Assembly: GCA_030833025.1 (NCBI GenBank)
Contig: JAURHZ010000103.1
Span: forward strand, 1 to 7,876
Reading direction: 5' to 3'
DNA: 7,876 nt
Source of the DNA: Armatimonadota bacterium
Lineage (GTDB): Bacteria > Armatimonadota > Armatimonadia > Armatimonadales > Armatimonadaceae
In this document: positions 1-6,428 of the stretch, piece after piece
How the letters are laid out: every line of letters begins with the position of its first letter
How positions within the stretch are numbered: the first letter of the stretch is position 1
The notes under the pieces: generated by a model
Database searches by the model: none
Seen by the model: only the letters and a program-made list of their open reading frames with translations
Told to the model about the DNA's origin: nothing
Made by a program: the position numbers and the translations under genes

Positions 1-1
1 C

Positions 2-214
2 ATCCACGCATATACCGGAACCGTTCTCCCGGGCAACCCGGAGGGGGATCTCCTCTGGAAGCCAATACAAGAGCTGGTCAGTGGAAACCTACCGTTGTGG
101 CCGGGAGATAGATATTTTCTGCCTCTCGTGTTTGACGATGATGCACGGCCATTTCATGGGGTGATGCCTTACGAGAACGGAAATGCTGTCAGCTGGAATT
201 TTAGCCGTTTCTAG
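2..214 (+). CDS. Nudix hydrolase, C-terminal fragment (partial at left edge)
   Basis: An open frame enters from the left edge and ends at TAG 212-214, giving the last 70 residues of a protein. The fragment carries LLWKPIQEL, then LPLWPGDRYFLPLVFDDD, then PFHGVMPYENG. This order (a Trp before the 'EL' helix, then an L-x-x-W-x-GD-R-x-FLP stretch and an F-x-G-x-x-Y strand) is what I recall from the C-terminal part of small MutT/8-oxo-dGTP-diphosphatase-type Nudix proteins. The Nudix box would lie upstream, outside the window, so the catalytic residues cannot be checked and the substrate is unknown. The family hydrolyses nucleoside diphosphate derivatives in the cytoplasm. The assignment rests on C-terminal pattern resemblance only. 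No terminator is visible between this gene and the next one on the same strand. Confidence 0.6.
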   Translation: MHAYTGTVLPGNPEGDLLWKPIQELVSGNLPLWPGDRYFLPLVFDDDARPFHGVMPYENGNAVSWNFSRF

Positions 215-308
215 TACCAGCATTTAGGTGACACAAGCGGATTGCACTGGGAATACTACGGGGTTAGAATCGGTCAGCGAATCGTATTTGCAAAAGGTGG
301 TGTCTAGC

Positions 309-851
309 GTGTCTGATGAAGAACAATCGGGTGGATTTACGTTTCGGGACCGCCGTGGAAGCGGCGAGCCTGTAAAACTTACACCCCCAAGATCGGCACC
401 ACCGGCATCCAGTCAGGGCGACAGACCAAGCGGAATCTGGACGCCACCAAGTGTCAAGAAGGCAGCTCCACCTGCTCCAGTGGCACCCGCATCCAGCCCC
501 GATGTCCCTTCTGCAGCTCCGGCCCGCGATGAACTTCCCGAGAGCCCTGCATCCGAGGCGATGTTGGATCCCGAAGTCGGGATTCCAAGTGTTTATCATG
601 TCCTTAGCGAGCAGCTGATGATGATGCAGCAGATTGCCGTCGTGCGACTTGGGCTTGCACCGGATCCGATGACTCATTTGCCAGCAAAGAACCTCCGGGA
701 GGCACGTGTCGCCATTGAAGTCCTGACCAAGCTGGTGCAGGAAATGACACCCGTCCTTCAGCCAGAGGAAGTTGGGCAAATCGGTCAGCTCGTACGCGAG
801 TTGCGTGCACGTTACACCGATGCTGTCGCACAGGAAACAGGTCAAAGCTAA
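309..851 (+). CDS. DUF1844 domain-containing protein with a Pro/Ala-rich N-terminal region
   Basis: The frame is open from a GTG at 228, but the better start is GTG 309. An AAGGTGG Shine-Dalgarno-like stretch sits at 294-300, and the protein then opens with SDEEQSGGFTFRDRRG, like other DUF1844 proteins that begin shortly before an F-x-x-x-DRR motif. From GTG 309 the product is 180 residues. Residues about 10-16 are FTFRDRR. About 22-87 is a low-complexity Pro/Ala/Ser-rich, probably disordered, segment. About 91-172 is the helical DUF1844 core, with QLMMMQQIAVVRLGLAPDP, then LREARVAIEVLTKLVQEM, then a final QLVRELRARY. The function of DUF1844 is unknown. No signal peptide or membrane segment is visible, so it is probably cytoplasmic. 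The gene lies just after the Nudix hydrolase and is followed after one base by a small gene, suggesting an operon. The Pro/Ala segment is the main departure from the shorter family members I recall. Confidence 0.75.
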   Translation: MSDEEQSGGFTFRDRRGSGEPVKLTPPRSAPPASSQGDRPSGIWTPPSVKKAAPPAPVAPASSPDVPSAAPARDELPESPASEAMLDPEVGIPSVYHVLSEQLMMMQQIAVVRLGLAPDPMTHLPAKNLREARVAIEVLTKLVQEMTPVLQPEEVGQIGQLVRELRARYTDAVAQETGQS

Positions 852-852
852 G

Positions 853-1191
853 GTGCGCTCGCCTCAGCATCCACCGCTTGCCCGAGTGATAGTGCATCTT
901 GAAAGCGGCTTAGACCTCGTCGATGATGCCCGCAATGGTTACATCACAGTCGTTGGTCTTGAGCTGAACGCTTGGCTTGTCGCCCTGCGCGTTCAGGTAC
1001 CCGCGATTTCTGATACGGTAACGGTTACATCCGATGCCGATGGTTTATCCCACTTCGCCGCGCTCCTAACACTTCCGGATATCGGAGACCTGCTCTACCG
1101 TGATGCATCGCGAATCCGGCAGCTGATTCAGGCATCCATTGCGTTTTTACGCTCTGTTGCAGCCTATACCGATGCCGGTCAAGTACGTTGA
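853..1191 (+). CDS. Hypothetical protein, 112 aa, coupled to the DUF1844 gene
   Basis: I do not recognise a family. The frame is open further upstream (to 772), but that would overlap the DUF1844 gene, so I take GTG 853, one base after the TAA at 849-851. An AGGAAACAG stretch at 832-840 could serve as a distant ribosome binding site; GTG 886 and 892 are alternative starts. The product has an N-terminal half with beta-type alternation (RVIVHLE about residues 11-17, YITVVGLELNAWLVALRVQV about 30-49, DTVTVTSD about 54-61). A helical C-terminal half follows (RDASRIRQLIQASIAFLRSVAAY about 83-105). There is no signal peptide, cysteine or clear catalytic motif. The tight junction implies co-translation with DUF1844. 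The start and even the reality of the gene are less certain than for its neighbours, but the strand and position favour a real gene. Confidence 0.55.
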   Translation: MRSPQHPPLARVIVHLESGLDLVDDARNGYITVVGLELNAWLVALRVQVPAISDTVTVTSDADGLSHFAALLTLPDIGDLLYRDASRIRQLIQASIAFLRSVAAYTDAGQVR

Positions 1192-1196
1192 AAGTC

Positions 1197-1230
1197 GCCG
1201 GCTTACAGTAAGCATGTCGGTAAGCCCGGC
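1197..1230 (+). terminator. Imperfect hairpin downstream of the small ORF (possible terminator or operator)
   Basis: GCCGGCTTAC (1197-1206) pairs with GTAAGCCCGGC (1220-1230), with one bulged base, around a 13-base loop. The position just after the stop at 1191 suits a terminator, but no T-run follows (TAGAAATCCG), so an intrinsic terminator is weakly supported. An overlapping perfect inverted repeat, GCTTAC-A-GTAAGC (1201-1213), shares the left arm, so the site could instead be an operator for the cluster starting at 1291. Both readings are inference from symmetry and position. Confidence 0.3.
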
Positions 1231-1290
1231 TAGAAATCCGTTTGCTAATTATATGTCCGCGCAAGGGCATAGTTCAGTGAGGAACATCTG

Positions 1291-2034
1291 ATGGGACGAG
1301 TTGTAATTGTTACTGGTGGTGCAGGTGGTATCGGACAGGCTCTTGGAGCGACGATGGCAAGCAACGGCGATACAGTCGTCCTTGCTGACATCAACCTTGA
1401 GCGCGTGCAGGAAGTTGCTGCATCCACAGGTTGTGACTTTATCCATATGGACATGGGAAATGTCGCCAGTGTTCGCGCTGCGATCGCGGCAGTGGCCGAG
1501 AAGTATGGCCGCATCGATGTCCTGGTCAACAATGCTGGCATATTCCGCCTTGAACCAATGCTTGATGTCACTGAAGAAACCTACGACCTTCTCATGGATA
1601 TCAACCTGAAGGGTGCTTTCTTTGCCCTTCAGGCAGCAGGTGCCGAAATGCTAAAGAACGAGACCGGTGGCGTTGTTGTAAACGTTGCCAGTGCAGCTGG
1701 ACGCAGCGGTCGACCGACGCAAACAATTTACGGACTCTCCAAGGCTGGAATGGTCCATATGACAAAGTCAGCAGCGATTGCACTTGCACCGAAAGTTCGT
1801 GTCTGCTGCGTTTGCCCCGCAGCCGTGGATACCGACATGATGGCAGCAAACTTTGCTGCACGACGTGCTGTATCCGGGGATGCCGAAGCGGAAGCGTTCA
1901 AAGCAAAGCTACTCCTTGGTAGGATGAGCACCGCTCAGGAAGTCGCTGATTTGGTCATCTATCTGGCATCTGACAAAGCTGCTTACATCACCGGAGGCTC
2001 CGTTGACATTTCCGGTGGACTAGATATGCACTAA
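1291..2034 (+). CDS. SDR family NAD(P)-dependent oxidoreductase
   Basis: This is a complete classical short-chain dehydrogenase/reductase of 247 residues, the usual family length of about 250. ATG 1291 is preceded by GAGGA at 1279-1283. The Rossmann nucleotide-binding motif TGGAGGIG is at residues 8-15. D33 at the end of beta-2 favours NAD(H) over NADP(H). NNAG is at 80-83. The catalytic tetrad is N105, S134, Y147 and K151 (YGLSK). The C-terminal ITGGSVDISGG is typical of the family. Such enzymes oxidise or reduce a secondary alcohol or ketone on a small substrate in the cytoplasm. The substrate cannot be read from the sequence. Position 61 bases before uxaA, on the same strand, suggests a sugar, polyol or sugar acid, for example a keto-deoxy sugar acid or an alditol. 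The family assignment is secure; the role in the uronate pathway is inference. Confidence 0.93.
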   Translation: MGRVVIVTGGAGGIGQALGATMASNGDTVVLADINLERVQEVAASTGCDFIHMDMGNVASVRAAIAAVAEKYGRIDVLVNNAGIFRLEPMLDVTEETYDLLMDINLKGAFFALQAAGAEMLKNETGGVVVNVASAAGRSGRPTQTIYGLSKAGMVHMTKSAAIALAPKVRVCCVCPAAVDTDMMAANFAARRAVSGDAEAEAFKAKLLLGRMSTAQEVADLVIYLASDKAAYITGGSVDISGGLDMH

Positions 2035-2095
2035 TCGCAAGAGTCGTTTACATAGGTGGTTTTGCGTTGGATTGGTAGGGATGGAAGTGGGAAGA

Positions 2096-3616
2096 ATGGA
2101 AGCCAGAGCGCTACAAATTAATGCTGCGGATGATGTTGCCGTACTGCTTTCGCCAGCGATAGCTGCAGGCACGCATCTTGGTGGACTCGAAAAGGACATC
2201 ACGACGCTGTCAAGCGTGATGAGTGGTCATAAAGTCGCTCTGCACCCCATCAAGGCAGGAACACCAATCATCAAATATGGGCAGCCATTTGCGATTGCTA
2301 CCGAAGATATCGCAGAAGGTGAATGGGTGCATACCCACAACGCCCGTACAGCACTTGGCGCAAATGAGGCGTACGCATTTGGTGGTCCAACACCACAGCC
2401 TGATGCCACTGGCCCGGTGCCAACCTTTATGGGCTATGTCCGCGCCGATGGCCGTGTAGGTATCCGTCAGGAAATCTGGATTCTATGTACCGTCGGGTGC
2501 ATCAACAAGATTGCTGAGCGTGTAGCACGTGAAGGCAATGCCGTACTCTCAAAAGCGAATGGTGGCCACGTTGATGGCGTCTACGCATTCACCCATCCAT
2601 ATGGCTGTGCACAAATCGGTAGCGACCTAGGACAGACACGTCAGCTGATCGCAGCCCTTGCAGCACACCCAAACTGTGCGGCTGTTCTCCTCATGGGCCT
2701 AGGTTGTGAAAACAATCAGCTCAAGGATCAAATCGCGGCATTCCGTAATGCTGACCCAAATCGAATCCGCTCATTTGCTGCACAAGAAGTCGAAGATGAA
2801 ATGGCAGAAGGCATGCGCCTTCTCCACGAGCTCGCAGATGCCGTCAAGGATGATGTCCGTACGGAAGTACCGATCAGCAAGCTCGTCCTCGGGATGAAGT
2901 GTGGTGGCTCGGATGGCTTTAGTGGCCTGACGGCAAATCCACTCGTTGGTGTACTCTCAGACCGCATCGCTGGCTGGGGTGGTACAAGTGTCCTTACCGA
3001 AGTTCCAGAGATGTTTGGTGCAGAAAAGCTCCTGATGGAGCGCGCAGCAGACGAGAAGACATTTGGCGAAATAGAAGCCATGATCAATCGCTTCAAAGAT
3101 TATTTCCGTAAGTACAACGAGCCTATCTCAGAGAACCCAGCTCCTGGGAACAAAGCGGGTGGCATCACAACACTTGAAGAGAAGAGCCTTGGATGCATCC
3201 AAAAAGGTGGCGCAAAAGCCCCTGTAACCCATGTGCTTGACTATGGACAGCCGCTTCCCGTCGATGCCGGTGGTGGGATTGCACTTGCCTACGGTCCGGG
3301 AGCCGATGTCGTTTCTTGTACGACGCTTGCCGCCACCGGTGCACAGATTGTCCTCTTCACAACTGGACGGGGAACGCCATTTGGCACCTGCGCACCAACA
3401 ATGAAAATCGCGACAAACAGTGACCTTGCAAACCGTAAGAAGGGCTGGATTGACTTCAATGCAGGCCGCCTCGTAGACGATGCCATTCCAATGGAAACGC
3501 TCGCTGATGAGCTCCTCGAGAAGGTGATTCGCATCGCATCGGGTCTTGAACAGACCTGTGCAGAAAAGAACGGCTGCCGAGAGATTGCCATCTTCAAGGA
3601 TGGAGTGATCAACTAA
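2096..3616 (+). CDS. uxaA: Altronate dehydratase (UxaA family)
   Basis: This enzyme dehydrates D-altronate to 2-keto-3-deoxy-D-gluconate, the last uronate-specific step of galacturonate breakdown; family members need a divalent metal, usually iron. The frame is open from TTG 2072, with ATG at 2081 and 2096. I prefer 2096 because the protein then opens with MEARALQINAADDVAVLL, as homologues do. That gives 506 residues, close to the roughly 495 of the E. coli protein. The N-terminal SAF domain (about 1-85) ends with HTHN (79-82). The catalytic region shows FMGYVRADGRVG (111-122), HPYGC (167-171), GLGCENN (201-207), KCGGSDGFSG (268-277), EVPEMFG (302-308), a GNKAGGITTLEEKSLG block (351-366) and TTGRGTPFGTCAPTMK (422-437). 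All blocks are intact. Its stop overlaps the uxaB-like start (TAATG), so the two are probably translationally coupled. Galactarate dehydratase is a related alternative, but the uxaB-like partner favours altronate. Confidence 0.93.
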   Translation: MEARALQINAADDVAVLLSPAIAAGTHLGGLEKDITTLSSVMSGHKVALHPIKAGTPIIKYGQPFAIATEDIAEGEWVHTHNARTALGANEAYAFGGPTPQPDATGPVPTFMGYVRADGRVGIRQEIWILCTVGCINKIAERVAREGNAVLSKANGGHVDGVYAFTHPYGCAQIGSDLGQTRQLIAALAAHPNCAAVLLMGLGCENNQLKDQIAAFRNADPNRIRSFAAQEVEDEMAEGMRLLHELADAVKDDVRTEVPISKLVLGMKCGGSDGFSGLTANPLVGVLSDRIAGWGGTSVLTEVPEMFGAEKLLMERAADEKTFGEIEAMINRFKDYFRKYNEPISENPAPGNKAGGITTLEEKSLGCIQKGGAKAPVTHVLDYGQPLPVDAGGGIALAYGPGADVVSCTTLAATGAQIVLFTTGRGTPFGTCAPTMKIATNSDLANRKKGWIDFNAGRLVDDAIPMETLADELLEKVIRIASGLEQTCAEKNGCREIAIFKDGVIN

Positions 3617-4740
3617 TGCAGGCACCACGGATGTTAGTTTTCGGAACAGGCGTGTTTTTGCGTGGCTTTCTGATGGACTTTGCCAGCCGCGCTGGGTTCA
3701 AAATGACGCTGGTCTCGAGCACACCTGCCGGGGATGATCGTGTTGATCTTCTCCGAGCAGCAAATGGTGTCGTACCACTTTACATCCGTGGCTTAGATGA
3801 GAATGGCGCCGTCATCGACACCAAACACACGCTTGCCGTTGTTGATACCGCGTTCAAGGCAAGCGGTGATTTCGCCGATGTACTTGCAACTGCATCTGAT
3901 ACGTCCATCACCATCGTCTCGAGCAATGTCAGTGAGTCAGGATTCAAGCTCTCAGAATACCCAGCCGATGACCTCTTGGATGTCCCTGCATCGTTCCCGG
4001 CGCGGCTTGAACGCTGGATGTTTGCGCGCTACTCGGCCTGCCCGGACGCTGAACTCAATGTCCTTCCTTGTGAGCTGATTGCGGACAACGGAGTGCGACT
4101 TCGTGAAATGGTGTTGGATGTCGCAGCGCGCATGCATCGGGATGCCAACTTTGTCGCGTGGCTTCTAAACCATGTTGCATTTTCCGACACACTGGTCGAC
4201 AGGATTTGTACGCCATCGACCACGGAACCGCTTGCCGCTATTGTAGAACCCCATACATTCTGGGCCCTCAAGGGACCGGTAGGGCCATCGGTCGATCGTC
4301 TGGCTACTGCAGCCGGCAACGGTATCGTTATCGCGCCCACGATCGAAAACTATCAGCTCCGCAAAGTCCGATTACTGAATGGCTTACATACGGCGATGGC
4401 ATCTATTGCCCCCGTGAAATTTGGAATCCATACGGTAAGGGAATCGCTCGAAAACACTGAGCTTGGTGCATACCTTGAAGCGTTGTTGTTTGATGAGCTT
4501 ATTCCAACAATCGTGCCGCCTGTCTCACTCGATGAAGCGACGGCTTATGCAAACCTCACACTCCGTCGGATGCGTAATCCGTTTATCGAGCACCAACTAA
4601 GCGCCATTAATCAGGGCGCCGCGACAAAGTGGCAGACGCGATTGTTACCTGCCATAGCAATTTTCGAGGAGCAGACTGGTCGCCGCCCAGCGAGGATTGA
4701 TGAATGTCTCGCGCTGTTCCAGACTTCGCAGGCCAGCTAG
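3616..4740 (+). CDS. uxaB: Tagaturonate reductase-like protein (mannitol dehydrogenase superfamily, short form)
   Basis: The likely reaction is NADH-dependent reduction of D-tagaturonate to D-altronate, which feeds UxaA. The start ATG 3616 overlaps the uxaA TAA by one base, with GGAG at 3602-3605. The N-terminus MLVFGTGVFLRGF (residues 6-18) matches the nucleotide-binding G-x-G-x-FLR-x-F motif of long-chain polyol/uronate dehydrogenases. SSNVSESGF (102-110) corresponds to the SNT-x-E-x-G block, and PCELI (151-155) is also conserved. The catalytic K-x4-N-x2-H motif is complete: K250, N255, H258 in RKVRLLNGLH. NPFIEHQLSAI (321-331) is the C-terminal helical block. At 374 residues it is much shorter than E. 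coli UxaB (about 480) and closer to mannitol-1-phosphate dehydrogenase. Both ends look intact, so it is a short family form rather than a truncation. Fructuronate reductase or another polyol dehydrogenase cannot be excluded; the link to uxaA is the main argument for tagaturonate. Confidence 0.8.
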   Translation: MQAPRMLVFGTGVFLRGFLMDFASRAGFKMTLVSSTPAGDDRVDLLRAANGVVPLYIRGLDENGAVIDTKHTLAVVDTAFKASGDFADVLATASDTSITIVSSNVSESGFKLSEYPADDLLDVPASFPARLERWMFARYSACPDAELNVLPCELIADNGVRLREMVLDVAARMHRDANFVAWLLNHVAFSDTLVDRICTPSTTEPLAAIVEPHTFWALKGPVGPSVDRLATAAGNGIVIAPTIENYQLRKVRLLNGLHTAMASIAPVKFGIHTVRESLENTELGAYLEALLFDELIPTIVPPVSLDEATAYANLTLRRMRNPFIEHQLSAINQGAATKWQTRLLPAIAIFEEQTGRRPARIDECLALFQTSQAS

Positions 4741-5481
4741 GTGTCTCTGTCCGTCAAAATCACGGCCGTCATATTACTCATCGTGGGTTTTTTTGTAGGC
4801 AAGGTACCGCTTACCCCACAAATGTCTTGGGTTTCGTCTATAGCGATTCTTGGGTTTGCTGCACCGACTCTGATTGCCGTCTTCCGTGCAGGGCTCGACA
4901 AGCGAATCGTTTTTACACTTCTTGGGCTTTCTATATTCGCCCTTGGAATAGAAGCAACCAGTATCCTCACAGGCTTCCCATACTCACGTTTTGTCTACGG
5001 CGACATGATAGGCGGCCGAGTCGCTGGACTGGTCCCGTGGACCGTTCCATTCGCCTGGGTGCCGCTCGTTATCGGTGCCCCTGCACGACTTGCAAGTCTA
5101 CGCAAACATCCACTGTTTTTTCTGATGTGCGGTTTCTACCTGATGGCGATCGATTTGTTGCTTGACCCCGCTGCCGTGAAGCTTGGGTTTTGGAAGTATG
5201 AGTTTGGCAGTTTTTATTACGATGTGCCGCTGCAGAACTTTGGTGGATGGGTGATGACTGGAACACTTGCAAGCGTGGTCTGGACGCACGCATTTCGCAA
5301 GCCCGTTGCTGGAGGCTTTATTGCGACCTTGTTCCTCACGTGCGCCTTCTGGGCATCGGTATGCCTCTTCAAGGGCCTATATGTTCCGGCGGTAATCGGT
5401 GCGGTTTTGGCACTAGATGCACTACGGTGGGCCGATGGGCTTACAAAGCAAAATGGGGCTGTTTCCAGCCCCAATCACTAA
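4741..5481 (+). CDS. CruF-like (DUF422) carotenoid biosynthesis membrane protein
   Basis: This is a polytopic membrane protein of 246 residues with about seven or eight hydrophobic segments (roughly 5-22, 30-49, 56-76, 95-115, 124-142, 166-182, 190-209, 211-228). Landmarks of the DUF422 carotenoid hydratase family are present: GIEATSILTGFPYSRFVYGD (69-88), VPWTVPFAWVPL (98-109), DLLLDPAAVKLGFWKYEFG (138-156) and the following YYDVPLQNFGGW (159-170). Family members (CruF, bisanhydrobacterioruberin hydratase) add water to a psi end group of acyclic carotenoids to give a tertiary hydroxyl at C-1'. The start GTG 4741 directly follows the uxaB-like TAG with no intervening base, implying co-translation. 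No other carotenoid gene is visible, so the substrate is unknown. The last codons contain the hairpin that terminates the convergent minus-strand operon. The family call is firm; the exact reaction is inferred. Confidence 0.82.
   Translation: MSLSVKITAVILLIVGFFVGKVPLTPQMSWVSSIAILGFAAPTLIAVFRAGLDKRIVFTLLGLSIFALGIEATSILTGFPYSRFVYGDMIGGRVAGLVPWTVPFAWVPLVIGAPARLASLRKHPLFFLMCGFYLMAIDLLLDPAAVKLGFWKYEFGSFYYDVPLQNFGGWVMTGTLASVVWTHAFRKPVAGGFIATLFLTCAFWASVCLFKGLYVPAVIGAVLALDALRWADGLTKQNGAVSSPNH
5443..5473 (-). terminator. Intrinsic terminator of the trpS-hydrolase-AKR unit
   Basis: An 8-bp perfect stem, TGGGGCTG (5454-5461) with CAGCCCCA (5466-5473), closes a TTTC tetraloop. Read on the minus strand, the stem is followed by TTTTGCTTTGT (5453 down to 5443), a T-rich tail suited to rho-independent termination. 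It begins five bases past the AKR stop. On the plus strand it lies inside the coding end of the CruF-like gene and is followed by ATCACTAAGG, with no T-run, so it should act mainly on minus-strand transcripts. Confidence 0.75.
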
Positions 5482-6428
5482 GGAAGTCTCGCAGGTTCTG
5501 GGTCTCCCCAGCGACCACTTGGCCAGCTCAAGCGCTGGACATCATCGAAGAAGCTCCTGACCTTATGCAGCGTATCGGGGTCATATTCGCGCTGTACAGC
5601 CTTTACGTTCGCATGGACAGTCTCCGGGTTGTTCATTCCAACAAGGAGGGATGCCGGTCCTTGGAGACGATAGCTCCATGAAATGGCAATGTCCGACAGA
5701 TCAAGGTTGCGTTCTTCACAATAATGGATGGCGCGGGAAACAGCAGATCGTAGCTCAGCGTTTGCCGGATGCCAGTCTGGTGGCCCGGCGTGGGTGAGTA
5801 AGCCCATACTAAGCGGGGATGCAGCCACAACACCGACCTTTTTGTCGTTGAAGTAAGGCATCATTTCCGAAAGACTGTCGTCATTCAGACAGGCGTGGGA
5901 GTAGGACAGAATGGCATCAAGATGCGTTTCGTCCAAAACCGTACGGAAAATGCCTAGAGGAAGTCCGCTGACGCCAAGCGCACGCACTTTCCCAGCCTTT
6001 ACGACATCCCGAAGCGCAGGAAGCGTCTCAAAAATAACCGTTTCTGGGTCATCGAACTCGATGTCATGACAGAGCAACAAGTCAATGTGGTCCAGCTTAA
6101 GGCGAGACAGGCTTTCATCCACACTACGCCGAACGCGGTCTGCGGAGAAGTCAAATGATGTGTGATCGTAGCGACCACACTTTGTGATGACGGTGAATGA
6201 TTCCCTAGAGATGCCTTTGAGCGACTGACCTAGGACTTCTTCACTCCTGCCTTTACCGTAGTAGGGGCTGGTGTCAAACGTTGTGATTCCGTAATCCAGA
6301 GCCGTTCGTACTGCGGTGTCGGCATCCTTTTGCGTGAAGTCGCCATAGGCACCGCCAAGTGGCGCTGCTCCAAATGAGAGCTTTGAGACTTGAAGGTCAG
6401 TTGAACCTAAGCGAACTTGCTCTATCAC
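5478..6428 (-). CDS. Aldo/keto reductase, L-galactose/L-fucose dehydrogenase type
   Basis: This 316-residue single-domain TIM-barrel oxidoreductase has the full AKR tetrad: D52, Y57 (DTSPYYG), K83 (TKCGRY) and H121 (CHDIEF). Beyond the general family pattern it carries the blocks I recall from plant L-galactose dehydrogenase and bacterial L-fucose dehydrogenases: FGAAPLGGAYG (19-29), FDFSADRVRRSVDESLSRL (92-110), HDIEFDD (121-127) and ASPLSMGLLTHAGPPDWHPA (203-222). Such enzymes oxidise the C-1 hydroxyl of L-galactose, L-fucose or D-arabinose to the lactone with NAD(P)+. The start GTG 6428 overlaps the TGA of the upstream hydrolase gene (GTGA), with GGAG at 6439-6442, so it is translationally coupled. 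The stop TAG (5480-5478) shares bases with the TAA of the convergent CruF-like gene. The substrate is inferred by resemblance; sugar preference within this group varies. Confidence 0.85.
   Translation of the reverse strand: MIEQVRLGSTDLQVSKLSFGAAPLGGAYGDFTQKDADTAVRTALDYGITTFDTSPYYGKGRSEEVLGQSLKGISRESFTVITKCGRYDHTSFDFSADRVRRSVDESLSRLKLDHIDLLLCHDIEFDDPETVIFETLPALRDVVKAGKVRALGVSGLPLGIFRTVLDETHLDAILSYSHACLNDDSLSEMMPYFNDKKVGVVAASPLSMGLLTHAGPPDWHPANAELRSAVSRAIHYCEERNLDLSDIAISWSYRLQGPASLLVGMNNPETVHANVKAVQREYDPDTLHKVRSFFDDVQRLSWPSGRWGDPEPARLP

Noticed and set aside
612..632. ATGATGATG / GCAGCAG short triplet run as a microsatellite
   Set aside because: It is only three triplets long and encodes the conserved Met-rich helix of the DUF1844 core.
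264..845. Long minus-strand open frame (193 codons) opposite the DUF1844 gene
   Set aside because: The translation is rich in Cys, Trp, His and Arg with no recognisable motif. It mirrors the Pro/Ala-rich coding strand, whose DUF1844 core is recognisable, so it is a shadow.
2035..2095. Possible promoter between the SDR and uxaA genes (TTTACA at 2047-2052)
   Set aside because: No acceptable -10 element lies 16-18 bases downstream, and the short gap fits an operon read from upstream.
3128..3628. Minus-strand open frame (166 codons) opposite the end of uxaA
   Set aside because: It lies wholly opposite a conserved altronate dehydratase region, has no motif, and no ribosome binding site or neighbour supports it.
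4704..5165. Plus-strand open frame (153 codons) bridging the uxaB-like and CruF-like genes
   Set aside because: Composition is Arg/Cys/Ser-rich and it overlaps two well-supported genes in another frame.
5247..5681. Plus-strand open frame (144 codons) running past the CruF-like stop into the AKR gene
   Set aside because: It overlaps a recognised membrane protein and a recognised AKR on the other strand, and its translation has no family features.
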